Assembly: GCF_002093665.1 (NCBI RefSeq)
Contig: NZ_MRWE01000013.1
Coordinates: forward strand, 57,766-121,765
DNA length: 64,000 bases
DNA from: Rouxiella badensis
GTDB lineage: Bacteria; Pseudomonadota; Gammaproteobacteria; Enterobacterales; Enterobacteriaceae
Reading direction: 5' to 3'
The notes below the pieces were generated by a model. It had not been told where the DNA came from, searched no databases, and saw only the letters and a list, made by a program, of their open reading frames with translations. This document shows, in pieces, positions 56,248 through 64,000 of the stretch (the stretch's first letter is position 1; each line of letters begins with the position of its first letter). The position numbers and the translations under genes are program-made.

Positions 56248-56616
56248 TCAAAACGCATCGTCACACGGCTGGCCGACCTTATTCAACGCGTTGATTATCC
56301 CCACGCGCAGCTCGGCCAGCGCCCGCTCTTTCTCTTCAATCTGTACCAGCTTGCGTTGCAGGCTGGCCTTCTTCTGTTCGACAGAAAATTGGCTGTCAAC
56401 CCAGACCGCAAGTACCTCGGCGATTTCACTGAGCGTGAAGCCCAACATTTTTGCATGCTTGATCATCTTCAGCCGCTGCAGGTCAACCGCCGAATAGACT
56501 TTATAGTTGTTGCTGCCGTTAGGCTGTGAGGCCTGTTCGAGCAGCCCCTGCCGCTCGTAGTAACGTACCGTATCGCGCGGGACGCCAGCTTTGGCACACA
56601 ACTCTCCAATGCGCAT
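56248..56616 (-). CDS. MerR-family transcriptional regulator
   Basis: 122 residues. The N-terminal winged helix (IGELCAKAGVPRDTVRYYERQGLL) is typical, followed by a coiled coil (about 80-112). No cysteine pattern for metal sensing is evident. It is divergent from the SDR at 56715, its probable target, and a MerR-type promoter lies between. Confidence 0.88.
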   Translation of the reverse strand: MRIGELCAKAGVPRDTVRYYERQGLLEQASQPNGSNNYKVYSAVDLQRLKMIKHAKMLGFTLSEIAEVLAVWVDSQFSVEQKKASLQRKLVQIEEKERALAELRVGIINALNKVGQPCDDAF

Positions 56617-56649
56617 CGTTCAGCTCTCCGATGAAAGGTTAAAATGGAC

Positions 56650-56680
56650 TTGACCGTAGACCTAAGTCCACGGTTTACCC
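56650..56680 (+). promoter_or_regulatory. MerR-type promoter/operator of the SDR gene
   Basis: TTGACC at 56650-56655 is followed after 19 bases by a poor -10-like TTACCC, and the spacer holds an imperfect dyad CCGTAGACCT/AAGTCCACGG (8 of 10 pairs) at 56654-56673. A long 19-base spacer with a dyad is the signature of MerR-activated promoters. Confidence 0.6.
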
Positions 56681-56714
56681 TGTTTGCAGCATAACCTCAA
56701 ACAGGAAAACGGGC

Positions 56715-57512
56715 ATGAAATCTTTCAATTATTCAGAAAAAACGGCGCTCATTACTGGAGCATCCTCAGGGATTGGGCTGGAATTTGCCGAACAGCTTGC
56801 CGCTCGTGGCGTGAGTCTCGTTCTGGTTGCGCGGACCCAGAACAAGCTGCAAGCGCTGGCCAACAGGCTGACGCAGCAGCATGGCGTGACAACGCGGGTG
56901 ATTGCACAAGATCTCAGCGCCGTGGACGCCACTGCCACCATCATGGGTCAACTGCATGAAGCCAAAATTTTCCCCGACATTCTGATCAATAACGCTGGTT
57001 TTGCCACCTACGGCGTATTCGATGCGCTTTCTCTGGACCGCCAACGCGAAGAGATTCAACTCAACTGCCTGTCGCCGGTTGAACTGACCCACGCCCTGCT
57101 GCCCGCCATGCTAAAACGCGGCGACGGCGCTGTTATCAACGTGGCATCCACTGCCGCCATCCAGCCCGATCCCTACATGGCAATCTATGGCGCAACCAAA
57201 GCCTTTTTATTGTCATTCTCCGAGGCGCTGTGGGCCGAGAACCGTCAACGCGGCGTGCGTGTGCTGGCGCTGTGTCCCGGCGCAACGGATACGGCATTTT
57301 TCGATGTAGTGAACGCTGAAGAGGCCTCGGTAGGGAAAAGGATGAAGGCCGATGCGGTGGTCGGTCAGGCGCTAAAGGCGCTGGATAAACAGCGTAACTA
57401 CCTGATAACCGGCTGCAACAACTGGCTGCTTGGCCAGCTGCAAAGATTTGTGACCCGTCGGCGACTGCTGATTATCGCCGAGGGCATCTTGAGGCCTAAA
57501 GCTCAACGGTGA
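56715..57512 (+). CDS. Short-chain dehydrogenase/reductase
   Basis: 265-residue classical SDR. GASSGIGLEFA (about 16-26), NNAGFATYG, the catalytic Ser in VASTAAI and Tyr-Lys in YGATKAFLL, and LCPGATDTAF are all intact. ACAGGAAAAC precedes the ATG. It is divergent from and probably activated by the MerR gene. Substrate unknown; homologues are often linked to aldehyde or ketone detoxification. Confidence 0.87.
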   Translation: MKSFNYSEKTALITGASSGIGLEFAEQLAARGVSLVLVARTQNKLQALANRLTQQHGVTTRVIAQDLSAVDATATIMGQLHEAKIFPDILINNAGFATYGVFDALSLDRQREEIQLNCLSPVELTHALLPAMLKRGDGAVINVASTAAIQPDPYMAIYGATKAFLLSFSEALWAENRQRGVRVLALCPGATDTAFFDVVNAEEASVGKRMKADAVVGQALKALDKQRNYLITGCNNWLLGQLQRFVTRRRLLIIAEGILRPKAQR

Positions 57513-57514
57513 AG

Positions 57515-57546
57515 AGCCACTCTTCGACTCAAGACAGAGTGGCTTT
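57515..57546 (+). terminator. Intrinsic terminator after the SDR gene
   Basis: AGCCACTCT and AGAGTGGCT pair around a 12-base loop, followed by a weak TTTC. It separates the SDR from the convergent DapF-like gene. Confidence 0.6.
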
Positions 57547-57554
57547 CGACAGGA

Positions 57555-58400
57555 TCAGTTCAAGTCGTAAAAGCAGTCGGCGTCCAGCGTGACGTCGGCG
57601 ATTTTCTGCACCGGGCCGCGCATATTAACCATAAAGTCTCCCGAGAAGGAGATAGCCAGCTGACCGCCCGGCATGGTGACAGTGACGCGGTCATCCACCA
57701 ACCCCAGTTTGCGCATCGCACTGGCTGCGGCACAGCTGCTGCTGCCGGATGCCAGCGTGTAACCCGCTCCGCGCTCCCAGATACCGATGCTGATATTTTG
57801 ACGGTCGATAACCTCGACAAACTGCACGTTGGTGCGTTTTGGGAAAATTGCCAGCGTTTCGATTTCCGCGCCCAGCTGATGAACCAGGGCTAAATCGAGT
57901 TTTTCGACGCGAATAACGCAGTGCGGATTGCCCATCGAGACCAGCGTCGCGTTCAAGTCATGCCCCGCAACCACCAGCGGCTGGTCGAGCATGTGCTCTC
58001 CTTCAACGTGTGCAGGTAGCGCAGAGGGGGTAAATTTCGCCTGCCCCATATCGACGATCACCTGATGCGCGCCTTCTGTCACCTCACAGGTCACCTGCCC
58101 ACCCAGCGTATTCACCAGGAAAGGCTCATGACCGACTCTTTTTATATCAAATAGATAGCGCGCATAAATACGCAGACCGTTGCCGCTCTTCTCTGCTTCG
58201 GAACCATCGGGATTGATGATACGTACGCGCGGCACGTCCTCATCATCGATATCAATCAGTAAACCGTCGGAGCCGATACCGTAATTGCGGTCGCAAATTC
58301 GGCCGATCTGTTCGAGAGAAAATTGTGCAGCCACGCTTTGATGACAAACCAGATAGTCGTTGCCCAAACCGTGATAACGATGAAAGAGAGAGGAATGCAT
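57555..58400 (-). CDS. Diaminopimelate epimerase-fold protein with both catalytic Cys replaced by Ser
   Basis: 281 residues with the DapF fold. Landmarks include GLGNDYLV, GIGSDGLL, NPDGSEAE, SMGNPHCV, RTNVQFVEV and ERGAGYTLA. The first catalytic cysteine position (canonical C-G-N-G) reads S72-G-N-G and the second (canonical A-C-G-x-G) reads A-S218-G-S-S, so the cysteine pair that racemises diaminopimelate is missing. The canonical enzyme of these bacteria is encoded elsewhere. It probably acts on another amino acid or performs a related reaction. It is next to a LysR gene and divergent from the 59560-63635 operon. Confidence 0.85.
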   Translation of the reverse strand: MHSSLFHRYHGLGNDYLVCHQSVAAQFSLEQIGRICDRNYGIGSDGLLIDIDDEDVPRVRIINPDGSEAEKSGNGLRIYARYLFDIKRVGHEPFLVNTLGGQVTCEVTEGAHQVIVDMGQAKFTPSALPAHVEGEHMLDQPLVVAGHDLNATLVSMGNPHCVIRVEKLDLALVHQLGAEIETLAIFPKRTNVQFVEVIDRQNISIGIWERGAGYTLASGSSSCAAASAMRKLGLVDDRVTVTMPGGQLAISFSGDFMVNMRGPVQKIADVTLDADCFYDLN

Positions 58401-58499
58401 AGTCAGCTCTGTTGTGTTCGTGAAGAAATAAATGAAGCGTTTTTGGTTTCTATAAAGAATACACCAGCGTTAACTCGTGCTGGATGAAAAAATGGCGTT

Positions 58500-59369
58500 T
58501 TAGAAATCGTTTAGCGTCGACAGCACGCGGAGTATGAGCGGTTTGGTTTCATTCTTTCTCCAGACAGCGTGGATAGACACCTCGAGCGGGAACCAGGGCA
58601 GTTCGGCAATTTCCACGTTGGCAGAGCGGATACGCGCCAGACTTTTTTGTATAAAGGTGAACCCCAGCCCGGCCTCTACGCAGGACAGCGCGGCCAAAGG
58701 GCCAGTGACTTCAAGTCGGATATTCGGGGTAAAACCGCTCACCGCACAGGCGTGCAGTAGCCGAATACGCGCTGCCGGGTTTAGGCCCTCCCGGTCGGCA
58801 ATCCAGGGCTGCCTGTCGAGGGTTTCAGGCGTCGGCAGCAATAAGCGTTTGTTAACGGGCATCGCTAACACAATGGGTTCCGAAAAAACCTTTCTCTGCT
58901 CGAATTCATCGCTTTCTTCGGGAGGCGTGTGCAGCAGTGCGAGATCTATCGTTCTGTCGCGTAGGCTTTCAATTTGCTGCTTAGAGCGGAAGGCATGCAG
59001 GTGGATATCAACATCCGGTGAACAATCAAGCCGTGCCAGCGTCTCAGGCAGAAGCCTGGAATGAATCGCCGCTTCGACGTAGCCGATATCAAGCCTGCCG
59101 GCGAGACCTTTGCCCAGATTTTTCCCTCTGTCCTTCAACCTGTCGTGATGCTTTAAGAACGCCCGAACCTCGCCAAGAAAATCCTTTCCTTCCGACGTCA
59201 GCCGCAAGCGCTTTTTCTCCCGGTGGAAGAGTTCAACACCGAGCTCATCCTCAAGCAGTTGTATTTGCCTGCTCAAAGGCGAGGAGGAGATGTGCAGTTT
59301 TTCTGCGGCCTGCCCGATATGTTCAAGCTCACCAACGACGGCAAAAGATCGGAGTATTCTTATATCCAC
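58500..59369 (-). CDS. LysR-family regulator
   Basis: 289 residues. The winged helix (LEHIGQAAEKLHISSSPLSRQIQLLEDELG, about 15-44) and the effector domain (GRLDIGYVEAA, DLALLHTPPEE) resemble the CatR/BenM branch. It is upstream of the DapF-like gene on the same strand and divergent from the biosynthetic-type operon, so it is the likely activator of both. Confidence 0.88.
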   Translation of the reverse strand: MDIRILRSFAVVGELEHIGQAAEKLHISSSPLSRQIQLLEDELGVELFHREKKRLRLTSEGKDFLGEVRAFLKHHDRLKDRGKNLGKGLAGRLDIGYVEAAIHSRLLPETLARLDCSPDVDIHLHAFRSKQQIESLRDRTIDLALLHTPPEESDEFEQRKVFSEPIVLAMPVNKRLLLPTPETLDRQPWIADREGLNPAARIRLLHACAVSGFTPNIRLEVTGPLAALSCVEAGLGFTFIQKSLARIRSANVEIAELPWFPLEVSIHAVWRKNETKPLILRVLSTLNDF

Positions 59370-59559
59370 AACAATTTAGGTCCCAAGTGTGCCAAAAAAT
59401 ATTATAGCTGATACTCGCGCTTAACACCATGATGTACTACAGCCAACACATTGAATTTAATCAAGTTGGTCAGCGAGAATTTTTCAGTACGTCCAATCAA
59501 AAAAAATTGCGCCTGAAATTGGGACCGTTCCCATTTTAGTCGCTCATAACGTAAGGGTG

Positions 59560-60327
59560 ATGTTAGCAATGTTAAGTATAAATGACATTCGTGTTGAGTG
59601 TGGGAACCAGGAAGGCCCGAGAGCCATCATGCTTTCTCCGATGATGGCACAGTGGGACGGCGGCGCTTTCTGCCAACCTCTTCTAGATTGGCTGGCCAAT
59701 GCTGGCTACAGCGTTGCAGTCTACGATACCGTCGGCCTGTGTAAGGGCACAAAAGATCTGCATGAAGCCACCGCAGTCTGGGGTGAGTTTCTGCTCGAAC
59801 ATGAACCCAATATCGACTTGCTGATAGGGCAGGCTTACGGCGGCGCAATCGCTCAGCATCTCCTCGCCAACGAGCTTGCTTATGTTTCCAAATTTATTGG
59901 CATCTCGGCGCCGACTTATTGCGACAGTCTGCTGCGTGAAAAACTAAATGGGGTGCTTATCGATCTGAACGAAATCTCTGCGGAAGCGGGCCTGAAAAAA
60001 CTCCTTTGGTGCATTCGCCCAGATACCGATGACACCCTCCCGCAAGTCGAAGGTCAAGCCCCGGCAGGTACTGTTGAAAGACTGGCGACAGGCTTAAAGC
60101 AGCTTCAAAGCGCAGATGCACGTCATATTATCGCCGATTATCAGGGCAGCGCCCTCTGGATTTATGGCAGTCATTCCAGACTCGTTAATACAGTCAACAT
60201 CGTTCCTGCTCAGGGTCGCAGCGACCATCAAAGCGTAAAACTGCCTCATTGTGGCATGCATCCTTTCCGTGACGTTCCGCTTGAGGCCATTAAGGCCGTG
60301 GAAACGTTTTTGCAGGAGGCCATGTAA
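59560..60327 (+). CDS. Alpha/beta-hydrolase-like protein with Ala at the nucleophile position
   Basis: 255 residues from ATG 59560 (ATG 59569 is an alternative). The order of strands, the oxyanion region MLSPMMAQWD and the nucleophile elbow fit an alpha/beta hydrolase, but the elbow reads G90-Q-A92-Y-G94 (IGQAYGGAIAQHLL) where a catalytic Ser, Cys or Asp is expected. A terminal His (LPHCGMHPF) is kept. It is probably a non-hydrolytic member, perhaps a lyase, isomerase or binding protein. It overlaps the dehydrogenase gene by one base. Confidence 0.75.
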   Translation: MLAMLSINDIRVECGNQEGPRAIMLSPMMAQWDGGAFCQPLLDWLANAGYSVAVYDTVGLCKGTKDLHEATAVWGEFLLEHEPNIDLLIGQAYGGAIAQHLLANELAYVSKFIGISAPTYCDSLLREKLNGVLIDLNEISAEAGLKKLLWCIRPDTDDTLPQVEGQAPAGTVERLATGLKQLQSADARHIIADYQGSALWIYGSHSRLVNTVNIVPAQGRSDHQSVKLPHCGMHPFRDVPLEAIKAVETFLQEAM

Positions 60328-61478
60328 TGAAAAAAGTTCTCGTGCTTCCCGGCGATGGCGTGGGTGCCGAAGTTTGTCATGCAGCGCTGCCCGTATTCAC
60401 GCTGCTGAATTTACCGATTACCCTCGAGTTTGCTCAAATCGGCTGGCAGTGCTGGCAACAAAGTGCCCAGCCCATTCCGGCCCAGACGTGGGAAAAAATT
60501 ACCCAGTCTGACGCCGTACTGTTGGGTGCAATAACCAGCAAAGGCAAACAGGATGCCGAAGCAGAGTTGACCCCGGCACTTCAGGGACAAGGCCATAAAT
60601 ACGTATCACCGTTAATCGAGATGCGTCAAAAACTCGAACTTTTTGCCAATGTCAGGCCGGTTTACAGCATCAAACCTGGGCAACGCCCCTTCCGCTGCGT
60701 CGTTTTACGTGAAAATACCGAGGGGCTTTACTGTGGTCTGGACCGTCGTGGTATTCCCGAGGAGTATCGCAGCTGGGTTACGCACACCAACATTGACCGT
60801 TCAGGGCATCAAGATGTCGCCATGAGCGTGCGAATCGTGACGCGCTTTGGCATGGCACGAATCATCCGTTATGCCTTTGAATACGCCAAAACCAATAACT
60901 ATCCAAGCGTCACTTATGCGGACAAACCCAACGTGCTTCGTGAAAGCGGCCAGTTTGCCAGCGATATTTTTTGGGAGATTGCAGCAGAGTACCCGGACAT
61001 TCACGCCGAAATTCACAACGCGGATGCCGTTGCGCTTTGGCTGGTACAGCGACCTGAACGGTTCGGGGTTATTGTCGCCGAAAATATGTACGGTGATATT
61101 CTTTCCGATCTCGCAGCAGGCGTGATGGGCGGTCTGGGAATAGCCCCTAGCGCCAACATTGGCGCCGAGACGCCTTATTTTGAACCCGTTCACGGCAGCG
61201 CGCCGCGCATGGCGAATAGGGGTAAAGCGAATCCCGCCGCGATGTTCCTCACCATTGGCCTGATGCTTGAGCACTTGGGTTTTGGCAACGAAGCAGAAAA
61301 AGTCAAACGTGCGGTCACCTGGGTTATCCAGTCTGGCGATACGCTCACCTATGACCTTGGTGGCAACGCTACAACACAGCAAATGGCCGATAAAATCCTT
61401 GAATATATCCAAAACGCTGAAGGCAATGAGCAGGGCAATGTCCTTGCTGGCCTGGTTGAAGATTTGGCAGAGGCCTGA
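60327..61478 (+). CDS. Isocitrate/isopropylmalate dehydrogenase-family enzyme
   Basis: 383-residue beta-decarboxylating dehydrogenase. [12 protein letters not shown], the substrate-binding [10 protein letters not shown] region ([18 protein letters not shown]), the Lys in [11 protein letters not shown], the metal-binding aspartates in [13 protein letters not shown] and [20 protein letters not shown] are intact. It therefore oxidises and decarboxylates a (2R,3S)-type malate derivative, with probable NAD preference. The host's leuB and icd are core genes elsewhere, so this copy is probably specialised for the local pathway. Confidence 0.88.
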   Translation: MKKVLVLPGDGVGAEVCHAALPVFTLLNLPITLEFAQIGWQCWQQSAQPIPAQTWEKITQSDAVLLGAITSKGKQDAEAELTPALQGQGHKYVSPLIEMRQKLELFANVRPVYSIKPGQRPFRCVVLRENTEGLYCGLDRRGIPEEYRSWVTHTNIDRSGHQDVAMSVRIVTRFGMARIIRYAFEYAKTNNYPSVTYADKPNVLRESGQFASDIFWEIAAEYPDIHAEIHNADAVALWLVQRPERFGVIVAENMYGDILSDLAAGVMGGLGIAPSANIGAETPYFEPVHGSAPRMANRGKANPAAMFLTIGLMLEHLGFGNEAEKVKRAVTWVIQSGDTLTYDLGGNATTQQMADKILEYIQNAEGNEQGNVLAGLVEDLAEA

Positions 61479-61480
61479 AA

Positions 61481-62359
61481 ATGAGTCATGACTTTATAAC
61501 CTATTGGCGAGACAGAATTTCGTTTCTCGACGTTCATTATCACGTTTCTCCTGACACCTTTATTCGCCGGCATAACGTAATTACGGCGGGCGAAATCTAC
61601 AAAAATCTCGGCGGTGCCGTGGTTCTCAAAAATCATCTCGGCGATAGCGTTTCCATGGCCGAAACGGCAAGGCTTTGTGGGCTGCCGGTCATGGGTTCGG
61701 TGGTGCTCAATCAGGTGGCCGGTGGGCCAACCTGGAGGAGCGTTGAAGAGTCCTTGTGCAAAAGGCAGGCCGAACACAGCGGAAGAATGATTATTCATCT
61801 GCCGACGGTAACCGCCGTGCAAAACAAAAATAAGGTTGATCGGACGCTGGCCAACGACTATTGCGCCAAAGCACGCTCGCAGGGTGTTTCAATAAGTGAT
61901 GAAAACGGCGCATTACATAAGGACGTCATCGAAATCCTACACCTGGCGCGCGACAATCCAGTGGTTATTTCGAGCGGGCATACCTCCCGCGCGGAAACGC
62001 TGACGCTTATCGAGATGGCGGAAAGAATCGGCGTTCCTCGCCTGATGCTCAACCAACCGGCCAATCCGATGACAGGCCTGTCGGCGCAGGATCTCGTCAA
62101 TCTCTCAGGCGCGGACTGGCTGTTTATCGAACAGACCGCCCTCACCTATCTGCTCGGCTGGCAGACCTGGGAAGACTATAGCCGCGTTCTCAGCGAAGTG
62201 CCGAACGTTGTATACAGTTCGGATCTTGGCCAGACCAGCCAAATCGATCTTCCTGAATGGTATGACCAAAGCCTGAAGTGGTTCGAAGAAATGAACCTGT
62301 CAGAGACACGTAGAAATGCCATCTGGTTGGACAATCCCCTGAAAATGCTGAGCCCCTAG
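61481..62359 (+). CDS. DUF6282-type amidohydrolase-superfamily-like protein
   Basis: 292 residues. FLDVHYHVSPD near the N-terminus is a metal-binding H-x-H motif of amidohydrolase-like barrels, and further candidate ligands are in LKNHLGD, ISSGHTSRAE and SSDLGQTS. It fits DUF6282 from memory. Predicted metal-dependent hydrolase, substrate unknown. It starts 2 bases after the dehydrogenase stop, so the genes are coupled. Confidence 0.7.
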   Translation: MSHDFITYWRDRISFLDVHYHVSPDTFIRRHNVITAGEIYKNLGGAVVLKNHLGDSVSMAETARLCGLPVMGSVVLNQVAGGPTWRSVEESLCKRQAEHSGRMIIHLPTVTAVQNKNKVDRTLANDYCAKARSQGVSISDENGALHKDVIEILHLARDNPVVISSGHTSRAETLTLIEMAERIGVPRLMLNQPANPMTGLSAQDLVNLSGADWLFIEQTALTYLLGWQTWEDYSRVLSEVPNVVYSSDLGQTSQIDLPEWYDQSLKWFEEMNLSETRRNAIWLDNPLKMLSP

Positions 62360-62367
62360 CTAAAATA

Positions 62368-62397
62368 GCCGCCGTGTTAATGCCCAATAACGGCGGC
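62368..62397 (+). terminator. Intercistronic hairpin before the exporter gene
   Basis: GCCGCCG and CGGCGGC pair around a loop of about 15 bases. There is no T-run, so it may attenuate or stabilise the transcript rather than end it. Confidence 0.45.
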
Positions 62398-62417
62398 AAC
62401 ACTTATAGAGAATAAAT

Positions 62418-63635
62418 ATGAAAGAAGTCATAAGGAATCGTTTCCTGCTAATGTGCGCCGTGGTGATGATGCTGGTGCTCAGTCTCTTTTCGAGCGACAT
62501 TTTCCTGCCCGCCCTGCCTGACATTGTCCGCCAATTTGGTGTGACCCCGAGTCAGGGCCAACAGATGCTGGGACACTTTCTTCTCGGTGTCGCATTGATG
62601 CAGCTGGTTTATGGTCCACTGTCTGACAGTCTGGGGCGTAAGAAGCTGCTGATTTTCGGGACGAGCCTGTTTATCCTTGCGACCTTTGCCATCATCTACG
62701 CCCCCAATTTTAAGGATCTGCTGGCCCTTCGTTTGGCGCAGGCCGTTGGCGCAAGCGCGAGTATCGTGCTCGGGCGCGCAATTATTGGTGACCTGTTTAG
62801 CAAAGAGGAAGCCGGTAAAATCTTCCTGACTCTTTTCCCCATCGTGGGTATGTCTCCGGCTTTGGCACCGATGATTGGCGGGCAAATCAGCAATCTTTTT
62901 GGCTGGCATGCGTGCTTCATTTTCGCCGGGCTTTTTGGCGTAGTGCTGCTGTTTCTGACGCTGACCGCGGTTCCCGAAACGCTCCCCAGGGAAAAACGCA
63001 ATCCACTGTCCGCCGTTGATGTGATGCAGGGATATATCGCCCTGCTGCTGTCGCGCCGCTTCTGGCACTATGCGTTGATCCCCTGCATTGCCTATGCCGT
63101 TTTTTATGCCTATATCGCCGAGTCTCCTTTTTTACTCCTAAAGCAAGGCGTATCAAATAAAGTCATAGGCTTTACCTACCTGAGTCTCTCGCTGACCTAT
63201 GTCACCGGCAACCTCATCGCGCGCTGGACAATGTCAAAAGGGCTAACGCTGGATAAGGCGTTGGCGACGGGTTACCTGGTTTTTGTGGCAGGCGGCATTG
63301 TGATGTTTCTGACCACCCATTTTGCCCCTAATTTCTATATCGGTTCCATTACCGCGATATCAATCATGACATTAGGAAACGGATTTTTGCTTCCTTTAGG
63401 TACTAGCGGCGCAGTCACCGCCGTACCCCATAATGCCGGTTCAGCCTCTGGCCTGATGGGTGCGATGCAGATTGGGGCTGCCGCCATCATTGCCGGCATT
63501 ATCGGGCCGCTCTCAGGCCATAATCCGCAAACCTTTGGGATGATAGTTTTTGTGCTCGCGATTGCCGGTTTCTTCATTTTCCAGACCACCCGTCGGCTGA
63601 GTTATCGCGCTGACCTTAACAGGCAGCTGTCCTAA
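62418..63635 (+). CDS. Bcr/CflA-family MFS exporter
   Basis: 405 residues, twelve predicted spans. The N-terminus (LFSSDIFLPALPDIVRQFGVTPSQGQQMLGHFLLGVALMQLVYGPLSDSLGRKKLL) and AVGASASIVLGRAIIGDLF are typical of the Bcr/CflA drug-exporter branch. It is the last gene of the operon; members export antibiotics and metabolites such as L-cysteine. This is consistent with secretion of a product or of a toxic intermediate. Confidence 0.88.
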   Translation: MKEVIRNRFLLMCAVVMMLVLSLFSSDIFLPALPDIVRQFGVTPSQGQQMLGHFLLGVALMQLVYGPLSDSLGRKKLLIFGTSLFILATFAIIYAPNFKDLLALRLAQAVGASASIVLGRAIIGDLFSKEEAGKIFLTLFPIVGMSPALAPMIGGQISNLFGWHACFIFAGLFGVVLLFLTLTAVPETLPREKRNPLSAVDVMQGYIALLLSRRFWHYALIPCIAYAVFYAYIAESPFLLLKQGVSNKVIGFTYLSLSLTYVTGNLIARWTMSKGLTLDKALATGYLVFVAGGIVMFLTTHFAPNFYIGSITAISIMTLGNGFLLPLGTSGAVTAVPHNAGSASGLMGAMQIGAAAIIAGIIGPLSGHNPQTFGMIVFVLAIAGFFIFQTTRRLSYRADLNRQLS

Positions 63636-63650
63636 AAAGTAATTCAGTTC

Positions 63651-63679
63651 AAATAATGGCCGCAAACGCGGCCTTATTT
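63651..63679 (+). terminator. Intrinsic terminator after the exporter gene
   Basis: AAATAA-GGCCGC and GCGGCC-TTATTT pair around AAAC, ending in TTATTT. Confidence 0.75.
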
Positions 63680-64000
63680 AAACAATAAAAATGTGACCGT
63701 AAGACACTTTAAGATGATGGCAGCGGCTTTAAACTTTCTGATTAATATTCTGAGCGAATGATGGTCTTTTTAAACATTTATTTTAATCTTTCAACCCCCA
63801 GTTTTAAGCTGAAAATACGCATTAACTTTTAGACACGCGAAAACATCAATATAAATAAAAATCATACCTCCATAACGATTTTATGGCAGACATTGTGCTT
63901 TTCAGCCCCTAACGTGGTTGAACGGACACAATATTCATACAGCACAAGATATTGTTTAATATATAAAATTATTTTTATAAGCCGTCACTCTCTGCATGGA
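63680..64000. other. AT-rich intergenic end of the window
   Basis: No reading frame, RNA or repeat is recognised. The AT-richness suggests a promoter region for a gene beyond the window. Confidence 0.5.

Noticed and set aside
57555..58400. Naming this gene dapF
   Set aside because: Both catalytic cysteines are absent and the context is not the usual dapF-xerC locus, so the symbol would mislead.

Overview
The window looks like a chromosomal segment from a GC-moderate Enterobacterales bacterium (Yersiniaceae/Enterobacteriaceae type). The evidence is an enterobacterial tRNA-Asn and hemB, close matches to LsrG, LsrK, Nac, SotB, KdpFABC, the scr sucrose regulon and the Klebsiella-type dal (D-arabinitol) operon, and many ABC/MFS catabolic cassettes. 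The genus cannot be fixed by reading. There is no plasmid, phage-structural or CRISPR signature. Most of the window is accessory nutrient-acquisition DNA arranged as small regulator-plus-operon cassettes.

Layout. 1-1825: end of a polar amino-acid ABC transporter operon. 2031-3790: MarR regulator and MFS exporter behind a near-perfect 25-bp palindrome. 3813-4340: DUF2867 protein. 4446-6525: divergent lsrG and lsrK, without the other lsr genes. 6527-7742: nac with a sigma-54-like promoter and an NtrC-like site. 7796-16591: GntR-SDR, divergent from a polar amino-acid-type ABC importer followed by M20, enolase-superfamily, creatinase-like M24 and DapA-like enzymes; this reads as uptake and stepwise breakdown of an N-acylated or cyclic amino-acid-like compound. 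16597-19244: a CTP-synthase-type glutaminase with an unrecognised N-terminal domain, divergent from a class I aminotransferase. 19458-24190: tRNA-Asn followed by a decayed island holding two related toxin-tail/immunity modules in inverted orientation, a decayed IS3-family element between them, and an intact IS3-family element whose end cuts the second toxin. 24204-30883: sucrose regulon, with scrK divergent from scrY-scrA-scrB-scrR and scrY frameshifted in a run of eight G. 30964-34241: LysR/GST pair and sotB. 34326-39084: kdpC, kdpB, kdpA, kdpF plus a 38-codon membrane ORF, with no kdpDE. 39381-44779: dalR divergent from dalD-dalK-dalT. 44847-47200: an orphan protein, a P-loop kinase and hemB. 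47360-56246: two divergent arms encoding a glutathione/oligopeptide-type ABC importer, an M81 (MlrC-like) peptidase, a ROK repressor and a ROK kinase. 56248-57512: MerR/SDR pair. 57555-63635: a DapF-like epimerase and LysR regulator divergent from an alpha/beta-hydrolase-like protein, a beta-decarboxylating dehydrogenase, a DUF6282-type amidohydrolase-like protein and a Bcr/CflA exporter.

The least-explained parts are the 57555-63635 cluster (DapF-like protein with both catalytic cysteines replaced by serine; hydrolase with Ala at the nucleophile position; exporter), the glutaminase at 16597-17799, the 8-16 kb degradation operon with a metal-ligand-poor M24 enzyme, and the M81/ROK peptide-uptake cluster. 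All functional proposals for these are inference from family and context; no database search was possible.
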